Shown here: positions 45,061 to 56,900 of the stretch, in pieces | How the letters are laid out: each line of letters starts with the position of its first letter | Position numbering within the stretch: position 1 is the stretch's first letter | Assembly: GCF_050908995.1 (NCBI RefSeq) | Contig: NC_135119.1 | Span: 25,511,001 to 25,575,000 of the forward strand | Origin: Andrena cerasifolii | Taxonomy: Eukaryota > Arthropoda > Insecta > Hymenoptera > Andrenidae | Length of the DNA: 64,000 bases | Reading direction: 5' to 3' | Notes under the pieces: generated by a model | What the model was told of the DNA's origin: nothing | The model's database searches: none | The model's input: only the letters and a program-made list of their open reading frames with translations | Translations under genes and position numbers: made by a program

Positions 45061-47360
45061 CCTAAGGATCCATGGGGCCTAAAAGCAAAAGTTCTATAGA
45101 AAAATAAAATCTGAAATAAAGTGTTTCTATGGAGTCAAATGGTTCTCAGATTAATCAAGTAGGCTTCTGATATACCAATGACGTACAGCATGAATCATAC
45201 CTCCTCTTCCTCTTGAAAATCGGAAAAACAAGTGTTACCCCTGCAAAGTACCTTTCTTCCTTTAATGTCCCGCGGTATAAAAGCATTACAGTGACGTTTT
45301 TAAAAACCGACCGTTCCACGAGATATTTGAAATTTCTCAAGAAAACACGTGCTTCGTCGAACAAGATGCTCGACCGTTCCGCCATTGCGTAGCAAGCATT
45401 TCGTGAATCGTTTGTGTTTCGCAGAGGAGAATTATAGTGTTCATTATTTACATTGAAGCAATTCACGGTGATTGTTTCTCTCGAGTCTTCCACGGAGACA
45501 AAAGGATTCGAGTGCGCATTGTTCCTTTAAATAACCCTGTCAGAGGACAATAGGAGGATTAAAATCTGACGAGCGTGCCGGTCACAGCTTGCACTTTGTA
45601 TACCGAATTATATTTCACAATAGTTTTCTCTCAGCATTTACCATTTTTATACATCCCTCTGTTTGAGAAAGTAGAGTTTCTAATATCTAAGCATTTATAT
45701 CCAACATTCATAAGAGTCTACAATGGAGCACCCTTGGAACATCTCCATTTATAAAATCCTACATTTATTTAAGAAAAAAGTGTTGCTTCACCAAAAAAAA
45801 AAATAGAATCACAGGAAGTTGGATCACAAATTTTACTCAACCTTCTTCTGAATTCTCCTCCATTCCCAGCAGCGACAACAAAGATACCACGTGTCTCATT
45901 AGCACGATCCTCAAAAGTAAGGGTTAGAAATTCCAAAATCAGCTCAAAGCCAAATTACAGCACTTCACTCTACCCGTTTCATTAAACCCTACAAGAAACC
46001 TAATTTCCCAGCCCACTTCCTAAAACACAACGATCTCTATTCCCTGTTACAACCCTAAATCAACCTACACTGTCTCCATTCCCTAAACTACCCTTATACA
46101 GGGGATGAAGGTATCCTCATTCTCCAAAGCAGCTTCTTCCAAAAGCTTCTACTCTCTCAACAAATAAAAACGATCCCAAACTTCACCCTCGCAAGCCTCC
46201 CCCAAAGCATCCCCCTCCCCCTGCCAATCCAAACGTCCCCCAATTAAGGAAATTATCAATTCCTCTTCATTCCGCGGCGCGAATTGTTTCGAGAGACTGG
46301 ATTATTGCTCGGCCATTTCAGGACCCCCGGCCTAAGAAACCCGCCGCGAACAATGTCGCTCGCCCCTGCATCCCACCCCTTTACTCCCTTTGTTCCCCGT
46401 TCTCCCCAGCAGCGTCCGCGATTGAGGATATCCCGTTCCGCGGGATGGTAAAATAATCGAGACGGATTTTCACCGCGGATGAAAACGGGCCGACAAAGTG
46501 CCGAGACCCGTGCCAACCGGGGTCCAGTCGTTTAACCCTCGAGACTCTCGTGACTCAAACCCCTCCCCCCGTCCCTCTTCCACCGCCATTTTCCTTTTCC
46601 TCCGGTTAATCTCTTCACAGGCACGACTCCCGGACCACGGCACGGCAGCTTGAAACGCTTTTCATTCGTTCCAATTCACCCGCTTGCCCCGCGAAATTTA
46701 TAACGAGCCGAGGCCTCTTTCTCCAGCTGTTTATTCTTGTCTCGCGCTCACGGTTTCCGCTCGTTAATTTTTTCCTCCTTCTTCTCTCTCTCTCTCTAGC
46801 GTTTTATGTACACTTCTTCCTTTCGTTACACTTAATTAGTAAACAATTTCAGTAACGAACCGGCCTTTGTCCCGCATCCAGTAGTCGTGCCCCGGAACAC
46901 GCTATCCGTTTCGTCGCGCGCTCGTTCCTCGTCGCTCTTTTTTTCGCCAGTCGACGCCCGGATGGCGAAAAATATTTGCGCGACCGCGATTGGTCGGTGT
47001 GGGCGCATCGATTGCCGGTTTTCGGGTGTTTGCGGCGGACGGAGCGGTGCCACTGATCGTAAATAACGAATTTGCGGGGGTTAATTGGCTGGAGAAGGGG
47101 GGGGGAGGGTTGAGAGGTGCAGGGAAGAAGGGGTAGAAGGGTTCGGTGGCTGTGGGAGCGAATGTGTTTGATACAATCTTGCATTTAGAATTTTATTCTT
47201 TTCTGAGAGCGGTAGATTTTTAGGGTGAAATGCTTGGAATGTAGTGTATGTGACTGAAGTTTAATAATTTATTGTGCTTCGACGGGCTCAAGAAAACAGT
47301 GGACACTTCCAGTATCTATTATGAAAGGGTTACTCGCAGGTATACTAGGATAGGTATCGT
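45061..47360. other. Gene-poor DNA
   Basis: C/A-rich stretch (45560-46260) followed by a CpG-rich block (46260-46720). A CT microsatellite lies near 46785-46798 and a G run near 47096-47106. A 112-codon minus-strand frame at 45155-45493 has no recognised domain and no visible splice context. No gene is called. Confidence 0.4.
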
Positions 47361-47455
47361 AGTGTTCGCCAGCGCCACCAGAGGTCTAAACTTCCTAACT
47401 CTTTCTCGCAAGTGTCAGGTCCCTGTCTCGTTCGTATATATACAAGTTCCAAGTT
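47360..47455 (+). promoter_or_regulatory. Second copy of the CTCF-like block
   Basis: CCACCAGAGGTC at 47375-47386 (one mismatch to the CTCF core), TCTCGCAAGTG at 47404 and TATATATACAAGTT at 47435 repeat the layout of 36030-36135. Confidence 0.3.
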
Positions 47456-47726
47456 TATTCCTCTCGGCCCCCATGCGTGGGCAGCGTTAAAACGCCGATC
47501 CAACTGCTCTGCGCGGGTACTCCCTTGCGCGTAAACGGCCTCTGGGGATATCTACGAGAGAAGATATATAGAGAGATAGATCCAGAATCTCTCCCCCCTC
47601 TCGTCTAGGAACGGGGCAGTCCGCTATAAATTTATGAAACTCTCACAGAGTCCAACTGTGGTAGTAAAATCTTCAATGAGTTAGAGGGAGAGTAGTTATA
47701 AATCCCCATAAAAAAGTAAAAAAATT

Positions 47727-48076
47727 ACGCCAAGTACATGAAATCAAATAAATCACAAAAAAATCGAAGATAATAATAATTACAAAATAAAAAAAAATAT
47801 GTGAAAGCAAAATGAGCTGTGCAAGTACATAAAGGTGCGATATTAAGAGATATCTCTGTCATGTGTGGACCGATTTCATTGAATTTGATCTTATTCGAAA
47901 GCTTATATGCGGTTTACATGAGAAAAATGCCTTTAAATATTAGAAAATATTGCGCGCTTGATGAGATATTAATGAAATAAGTTTCAGGTTAGGTTGGAAT
48001 AGCCGTGCGACGAGTAAAAAATGATAGCGGTAGCGACAGTCGACATATACAGGGGTGTCTTTCATGTACTTGGCGT
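47727..48076. mobile_element. 350-bp MITE with 17-bp perfect ends ACGCCAAGTACATGAAA
   Basis: ACGCCAAGTACATGAAA (47727-47743) is exactly mirrored by TTTCATGTACTTGGCGT (48060-48076). No clear target duplication and no coding capacity. Confidence 0.75.
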
Positions 48077-49421
48077 CGAGACGCTACCGCGTCTCTAGAT
48101 AAACAGGAGAGAATGAATAAAATTAAGAGTTATAGAGTAGAGTTGTGATCCAATGGTGATTTTTGCACGCTCGGAAGAAGCAGCACAAAATCGTATCACA
48201 CTGGTTCATAATTGATATCTCTGGAATTAAGTCGCTGCTACAGTGGTACAATTAAATAAATTCGTGCTTCATCCCACACTCCTCCCCACCTTCTTCCTCC
48301 GCGCACGCGCGTCGGGGGCCTTCAGCATCGCTAGGTACACCCTCGCAACCCCGAGTTTTCTACCTGCAACTCTGTCTATTTACCGATCGAATCTGAAGTT
48401 TCCTTTCCAATCGTTCCACTTCCTTTTATCATATTTTCGCTGACACGCGGGTCGAGAGCCCATCCACACGTTTTCGCGCGGCGGAACTCGGACGCGAGAC
48501 AATTCCACCCTCTCCACCCCCCCTCTCTCTCTCTCTCTCTTCCCAGTTTTCTCATATCCGTTTTTCTCGCGTACGTTTTCCAGATACCCCCGAAACGGCT
48601 AACAAAGAGTGGCAGAGGGGGTGAGAGAGGAGGAACGGCGAACGGCAGCCGAACGAATTAATAATGCCGAGGGGGAGGAGCACAGAGGATTGGCTGAACT
48701 TTACGTGAGTACACTCGCGATACACGTACGGGTGCAGGCTGACACAGACTCGGGTCATGACCCGCCGACCCGAGAGCAACGTGCCCCGATATCTGGGCCA
48801 CACTTGAATTTTAATCCACGCTGCAATTGCCGCCGCGGTCGATTAGCTCCTCCAACGGTTTGCACGGCCGGGTTTACCGAGCTTTAACTTTTGCTCGGAG
48901 CCCGCCAGACCGCCGCCATGCTCTCGCCAGCCAGATACGCTATCCCCTGAAAACCATCCCTCCTCCCCCCGCCGGAATGTTCGAATTTTATTGGGCACCA
49001 TGGCACAAGCGTTGACGATCAATACCCAACGGGCCACTGATGTTATAATGAAAATTGGGAAGATGGATGTGGCGTAAGTTTCTGGGTGGCTGATTTTGCT
49101 TCGGCGTGGTGCAATGGGGGAGGATTGCATTTGTGTGTCCACTTGCAGTGGCTTCCGAGGGGAATTTTGGGGAATCGAAGGGGCTGCTGCAACGAGGACG
49201 CAGCTCCGCTTTCGGGTGACTCACTCCTTTTAACAGCAAGCGAAAGATAATTTATTCTTTTCACGAAATAGGATATGTAATAAAAAATGTGTAAAATGTG
49301 GAGCTACCTCCTTATTGCTGCAAACCCTTCAACTGGGCCAAGTTATGTTACCAACCCTCAGAGTGACAAAAAATTAGCACATATTCATCGTTGAAAATTA
49401 ATATTTAAAGTATCGTCGTGC
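48077..49421. other. Gene-poor DNA with a CT microsatellite
   Basis: Contains a CT run at about 48523-48540 and a CpG-rich stretch to about 49000. Open frames under 100 codons only. No gene recognised. Confidence 0.4.
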
Positions 49422-50143
49422 TTAAGGGGGTAGGTTACCCTCAACAGCCCAAAATCAGGCTCTTCTTTAAACGCATATTTTCAAGTAATAAATGAATACA
49501 GAGATAATTTTTGTTTTAGTTTTTAATCGTCATTTCGTTGACTTCAATGCACGAAAAGAAAATTTTAAATATATTTACAGGAAAGAAGTTATAAATATAA
49601 ATGTGAGGGCATGTACGCGATATAACATTTGATCGTGAACAGGATTCCGCACAGGTGAATTACCTAAAACACAAAGCAAAGGCATTTTTATAATCTGCAA
49701 GACAGTCTCCATCTTGTGTCGGAAGTAAAATTTTGATAAACAAATTAATACAATTTTTTGTCGATGTATGTAATTTTATCCTTTTTTGTAGGAAAAAAAT
49801 GTTTCATCTTTTTTTAAAGAATTTATATTGAAAATGTGCTCCCGACACATTGTGGGGAATAGTTTCCTGCAACTCCCTGTAAATTTTCATTCAAATTGTT
49901 TGAACGATTTTCGAGATTTTATGTTCACCGTTTTGGAGAACGTAGTTTCTGGGAAATCGCGTTTAAAGTTGGACATGCAGCTTTGTCGTCATCCGATCTC
50001 ATATGCAAGGCTCGTACATTTGTTGGCTGTAATCCCTTCAATTTTTAGAATTTCGGAGCTCGGTTGCGCTTAAAATACGTAAAAAAAAACATGTGTTCTA
50101 AAAACCAATTTTCGACATTTTTTAGGGTAACTTACCCCCTTAA
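49422..50143. mobile_element. 722-bp TTAA-bounded inverted-repeat element
   Basis: It begins TTAAGGGGGTAGGTTACCCT and ends AGGGTAACTTACCCCCTTAA. TTAA lies at both ends. The interior is AT-rich and only partly self-complementary. It is one of the TTAA-bounded elements of the window, about 800 bp upstream of the choline transporter start. Confidence 0.8.
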
Positions 50144-50930
50144 GCAGTAGAGCCATTTTTAATGATACCCCAAAATCAAATTGTGGGCCATTTTGACCCA
50201 GCGTGACAACCGAGGGTTAATATGAATTTTGAGAATACAAAATTCACTTGTGCCTGTCTCCCGCCATTGTGGGATCGATGTAGCAATTAGACTATCGCGA
50301 TTGCTCCATCGATACTGATTACCTGGTCCGGAAAATTAATGTCGAATAGATTCCAGACTTGAATGGGCCTTTGTGAAGGGCCAATCCCCCGCTTCGCACG
50401 CCTCGAAACACGCATGCAATTACGGATTAAGCCTTGTCATCCTATTAATTAATAACTCTCTCATCCAAGAACACGACAATCTCCTTCAATCCAATATTAA
50501 AATCCTGACTTCCCAACGTTTCCAATTTCTAAAGAGCCATTCCCAAATCTACAGAATCCCCTCTTTCACGACACTGGCGCGAGCTTTCCTCTAAGCCTGC
50601 ATTCGTAGGACCACTGAGCTTTTGAAACCGAGTCTGAGTAGACTTTGTAGACTAAATCTATAGATTTTGTACATCTTCACGATCAATTTCAATTTTAATC
50701 AACCATTTACATTTTAACAATTTCCTTTCGGTTCTAGTAAACCCTGTGGACCCTGCTACTCCCCAAATCATTGCACCCCTTTCCTCCACCCACTCCTGTA
50801 GTTTCGCCTGCTAGAAAATAATTAGAAGCATCCGGGTGGAAGGAGAAGAAGGCTGTGCTAATTTCGAAGTGATTCAGTTGCAGGGGGTCGCACGGTTATC
50901 CCAGAAGAGGACACGAGTAAAGGTGCCAAG
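50144..50930 (+). other. Immediate upstream region of the choline transporter
   Basis: No gene recognised. The sequence just before the ATG (50880-50930) reads like a 5' UTR. A splice acceptor earlier in the region is possible but I could not fix one. Confidence 0.4.
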
Positions 50931-53900
50931 ATGGGGGTGTACGTGGTAGGGGTGGTCGGCGTGATCGTGTTTTATCTCGCTGTGCTAGGCGTCGGCATTT
51001 GGGCGGCCACTGTGAAGACGAAGAAGGCTCGACCGGGACAAGATGCCATGATGCTGGCTAATCGTGGCCTCGGCCCACTTCTCGGTATCTTCACCCTAAT
51101 TGGTGAGCCCCGAGATCAAAGAATTTTCTTTGTACCACCTGCCACGTATCAGTCGAGGCGTTGGAAACTGGGTGCGCATCCACTCGTGGTGTTGTTTTAG
51201 GCTTTTAAAGGATATTTGAAGAGTTGCGTTTCTGTTCGCGTGTACGGGCCATATTACCATATTAACCCTTAACTGGTATACTGTTTTTGGCAAACGTGAC
51301 TGGTATACTGGGGTCGTGGCAGACCCCAAATAAAAAAGGGCACAGAAATTTGTAAAGTCGACGCTAGAGCAACCACTATGAATATTTTCTTCTTAGGTAA
51401 TGTAGAAAATAATATAAGCGTAGAAAGTTAAACTATTATTATAAAATTAATTGGAAATTCAGTTTACCAACTTAGACAACCGAAAATTGTACATCGAACT
51501 TTGGGTGCTTGGGGTCACGAGCGACCCCAGGATACCAGTTAAGGGTTAAGTCTATCACTTTTGTGCTTATATGGCAGGGATTTTTATGGTATTGGAATAT
51601 ACCGTGGTCGAAATGAAATTAAAGGGGGTTTAAGTCATCGTTTTTCTATTTTTGAAATTGTTCGAAAAATAGAAGCTCTCAAAGTTTAGAGTTTTTATTG
51701 ATTTGTAGGGGAATTCTTATAGGGTGGTTCTTATATGTATGGTAAAAAATCAGAGTTTTTAAAATTTTCTTCTGACCCTCTCAGAAGTTTCCAAATAGTT
51801 TAAAGGAATTTCGTCTAAAATTTTGTTAAGATATATTAAGGACTAAAGATCGCTCCGTGGCATTGAAATATTACTATTATAAATTGATAGAAATGTTTGC
51901 AATAAAGACAAAATAATTTTATTAACTTTTAAGTGAGAGTGTAACATTAAAATTCGGGCACACGTCGCATAGACGAAACGGGTTTATAACGAGTGTGTAC
52001 TGTATTGTGTTGCGGCATAAGGCTTTATATGCACATTTAAATTTCTCTCATCAGCAGCTCTCGAATCAGATGCAGACGCAAACGCATAGATTAAAGCATG
52101 GTTTCGGATTCTGATATATAAATATGAGCACCGTTTCATTAAAATTGACAAGTGACAATTATGGAAAGTCGCATATATCAAAATATACAAATAAAAAACA
52201 CGAAGATATTTTTTTTTGTCAACTAGAAGATTTTAAGAGGGTCAGACAATGCAAATTTTAAAGTTGAAAAATAAGGAGCACCCTAATCCGGGGGTTAACT
52301 GTTTCAGAGATAAAAAATTGAGGAACTGAGGTACTTTTTAAACAATTTCGAAATTAGGGAAATGATGACTTAAACCCCCCCTAATTTCACATGGACTACA
52401 ATATATTTCAATATCATCGAAATCCCTGACATCTATATACAATAGTGATCGAGCTACCGTGGAATGGCACGTGGTGTAGATTTTGATACTAGACTGCTTT
52501 TCGCGTTGGTAGCGTTGCCGTATTTTCACAATTTTTTAAACCCCACTGTAAAAGTCAATTCGATAGTTGATATGTCATTATGTATAGCAATCAGGAACTT
52601 CGCCCTGATAATCCTAATGAGGTGGATTTCTGTCGAGATTCTGCGAAGTTTCCTACTCAGCTCAGTTTATTAAGAATATCGAACAATGGACAGAATGAAC
52701 TCTCTTACGAATCTCCAAATTACTTGAGTAATCCAGCCACCCTAACTAGGAACCCAGTATGATATGAGTCTGCCTAGGTGGGATTAGCAAAATGTGGTTC
52801 CCAAATCTGCCTGCTCTTTCTGAAACTATAAGTCCACTAATCGGTTCAACGAGGAACCGAAATCTGCGCGAATCTTCCCAGCCAGGATTATCGGAACGCA
52901 ATTCCCAAGTGTTTCTGATCCTAGTGGAGCACCAAACAGATCAACTGCTCGTCTACCTGATCAGGAGTACCAAAGCATGGACTGCAAAACAAAGTACATG
53001 TACACACCCTTCCATTCAGCAAATCTTCAATTCCTAAAATAACGATCACAACAAAACGAACTCGAAAATGGTTAAAAAAATTGTTTCTGAAACTGAAATA
53101 ATTTTTTCTTAAAACTTCAATGTCTGTTCTACAAATCGCCGTAAACCTCATCCCCATCCGTTTACTACTTCCATAGTTATAATTTATTGAAAAAAAAGTT
53201 AGCACTTACCTTCAAACAGCTGTAAAATCGACATTTTTGAAAATTGTCAAAAATCCTTCGAGATATGTTTATATATCTCTAAAGACTACAACATATTCAA
53301 ATTTCAGCCACATCCGAAATGTTGCTCCAAAAAGTGTCCGATTTCGCGTGGAATGTCCCCTCAACATTATCACTTTGTCCTCTGCAGTAGGTACATGCTG
53401 TATATATTTTATCACGAGGTGTATCGTACCCCGGGACATGTATTTGCCAACATTTCCGTAAACTTTCAGACCTTAATAATAAAATTTAAAAATTTGGTGA
53501 ATTTTAACAAAAAAAAATCACTTTCATCCACAACTAATTTTCCAAATACAAATTTCAACATATCAAAATTTACCTTTTTAAAAAAAACTATTACAGCATG
53601 CTTGTATGAATATTACGAACGTACAATATCACTGAAAAGTTAAAAGATTCAAAAATACGAAAATGGTAACTCAGTGAACCCCATGCGACTAATTTCTGAT
53701 TACAAGAATTTACGACTACGGAGGGTTAATCTGTCTTCTTTCACGTTCATATTTTATGGAAAGCATCAAGAACATTACCCAACTATCCCCGAATATTTAA
53801 ATGAAACTTTCTCCCCAGTAGCGACTTCGAACCCTTGCTCCAAGTGTTAACAGCGTGAACACGTCTCACCACTTGCCACCGAGAAACCCATGAACACGTT

Positions 53901-56900
53901 CGGTGCCACGTGCGCCGAATAACGCAACTTTTATCCGAAGAAAAAAGTTGACGAATACCGGTTTGACGAATAACGCAACTTTTATCCGAAGAAAAAAGTT
54001 GACGAATACCGGTTTGACGAATAACGCAACTTTTATCCGAAGAAAAAAGTTGTTTCTCAATTCAGCGTGGAGATAAAAAAGGAATAAAAAAAAAAAACAA
54101 CTACAAACATAGAAACTTACACAACTCCAATTTTTCTATAATTTTAAAAATCTCAATTTAAATTCCTCGTCACATTGTATACTCCCTCAAAAAAATCTGA
54201 ATAGCCACCGTGCCACGGACCGTGTGAAAGCCACCAAACCGCCATTTACTACTCCCCCATCTCTCGCACCCATCAATTCCCTCTAAATCTCTGAATCAAC
54301 ACAGCCCGTCCCAGCAAACGCGACAGAAGAGCCCCGACGCGTCGCCACTCTCTGCCCACAATACCCAAGAACGCAATCCCCAAAGTCTCCACTAAATTGG
54401 TCCTGGTCCCCAGCCCCACCCCCGCCCGCGAATCGAGCAATTACGTTAACCAGGCTGCGAATCGTCGCTTCGACAGGGAACGCTTCTACTTAAACGGAGA
54501 AAATCCGCTCCGACGCGTGGCCTCCTCGCCCGCACCGTTCCCCAGCGGCGTTTTTTTCACGCGCGCTTTATCGTGGACAGGCAGTGGGACACCAGGGAAT
54601 CCCAGCGCTTTGTCGCCATGTCAATCGCGTTTCCCGCTCGACCGTTCACCGCAGCGGGCATTTGTTCTTCCATTCCACTTCCTCTCTCTCTCCTTCCCCT
54701 ATTTCCCACCCCTCGTGTTTATTCCTTTTCACGTTTCCATTCTGCCCGGCCGCGTGTACACACACGCTCCCCAGGCCTGCCCCTCTTCAACAAGCGTCGA
54801 GCAACGTTTCATCTTACATTCATTCGGTCGTGCTCTATTTCTGAGGTGGAAATCGTTTTTGCGTCCCTCCATTACCTTAATGAACGCTCTCCGAGGCGCG
54901 GGAGAACGCGGCTCGGGAAATGCGCCGGCGAGGCATAATTATCTCCATTCTGCCCGTCCTCGGCTCTCGCTGCGGATTCAATGGAAGGGGGTGGGTGGGC
55001 TTTCGCCGCGGGTTTTCAACGTTTACGCGCGCGTTATCGCGATCCTGCTGGTCAGCGGTCTTCTGGCACTTCGGCGGCGCGGGGTTGAACGGGGTGGCGG
55101 GAATTGGGACTGGTTTGGTGGAAGGTGTGTATTTATGAGGTTTTTCTGGATTTGATTTTATTGAGAAGCGAAGGGAAGGTATTAGGCTGGCACTGTGTTT
55201 GGTATTGGGAAATAATTATTTACAAGGAAAGAGCCACCGATGGCAGAGAGGGGCAAAATAATTATTTTAAATAAAAATTTGTGTACTTTGGGAAAGAGTT
55301 ATTTGCAAGGATTGAGCCACCGATGCAGAGATGAGTAAAATAATTATTATTTTAAATAAAAATTTGTGTACATTGGGAAAGAGGTATTTATAAGGATAGA
55401 GCCACCGATGCAGAGTTAAATAAAAATTTGTGTACATTGGGAAAGAGTTATTTACAAGGATAGATCCACCGATGCAGAGATGAGCAAAATAATTATTTTA
55501 AATAAAAATTTGTGCACATTGGGAAAGAGTTATTTGCAAGGATAGAGCCACCGATGCAGAGATGAGTAAAATAATTATTTTAAATAAAAATTTGTGTACT
55601 TTGGGAAAGAGTTATTTACAAGGATAGAGCCACCGATGCAGAGATGAGTAAAATAATTATTTTAAATAAAAATTTGTGTACATTGGGAAAGAGTTATTTA
55701 CAAGGGAAAAGCCACCGATGCAGAGAGGGGCAAAATAATTATTTTAAATAAAAATTTGTGTACATTGGGAAAGAGTTATTTATAAGGATAGAGCCACCGA
55801 TGCAGAGATGAGTAAAATAATTATTTTAAATAAAAAATTGTGTACATTGGGAAAGAGTTATTTATAAGGATAAATCCACCAAGGCAGAGATGAGCAAAAC
55901 AGTTATTTTAAATAAAAATTTGTGTACATTGGGAAAGAGTTATTTGCAAGGATAGAGCCACCGATGCAGAGATGAGTAAAACAATTATTTTAAATAAAAA
56001 TTTGTGTACTTTGGGAAAGAGTTATTTACAAGGATAGATCCACCAAGGCAGAGATGAGCAAAACAGTTATTTTAAATAAAAATTTGTGTACATTGGGAAA
56101 GAGTTATTTGCAAGGATAGAGCCACCGATGCAGAGATGAGTAAAACAATTATTTTAAATAAAAATTTGTGTACATTGGGAAAGAGTTATTTGCAAGGATA
56201 GAGCCACCGATGCAGAGATGAGTACAACAATTATTTTAAATAAAAATTTGTGTACTTTGGGAAAGAGTTATTTACAAGGATAGAGCCACCGATGCAGAGA
56301 TGAGCAAAATAATTATTTTAAATAAAAATTTGTGTACATTGGGAAAGAGTTATTTACAAGGATAGAGCCACCGATGCAGAGATGAGTAAAATAATTATTT
56401 TAAATAAAAATTTGTGTACATTGGGAAAGAGTTATTTACAAGGATAGAGCCACCGATGCAAAGATGAGCAAAATAATTATTTTGAATAAAAATTTGTGTA
56501 CATTGGGAAAGAGTTATTTACAAGGGAAAAACCACGGATGCAGAGAGGGGCAAAATAATTATTTTAAATAAAAATTTGTGTACATTTTTATTTAAAATAA
56601 TTTTTTGCCCATCTCTACACCGACTGAGTAGGGTATTTGGCGAAAGCGAGACTTTCATTCGAGAGGAAAATGTATACCTATGCTTGCTCCTCAGTTCAGT
56701 GTCGGAATCAGAATAGCACGAAAGGAAGCTGAAAGTACGAAATATTTAACACAGCTACTGCTTTCCGATACTGTCCTCTTTAGTTAAAATATTCTATCTA
56801 GCATTTTTCCATTTTCCAAGAAATATATTTGAAGTTCCACACGTCTTGTACCTTTTAAGGGTGTACACGACCTTATGGGCCTAAAAGAATGGGTGAATTT

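Noticed and set aside
45155..45493. 112-codon minus-strand frame of balanced composition
   Set aside because: No recognised motif, no neighbouring exon, and a length expected by chance in 64 kb.
53037..53700. Possible further foldback around GAAAATGGTTAA and GAAAATGGTAAC
   Set aside because: The two words are direct and not inverted, and I could not find pairing arms.
54397..55155. 252-codon frame within choline transporter intron 1
   Set aside because: GC-rich block with other overlapping frames and no domain. It sits in an intron between well-supported exons.
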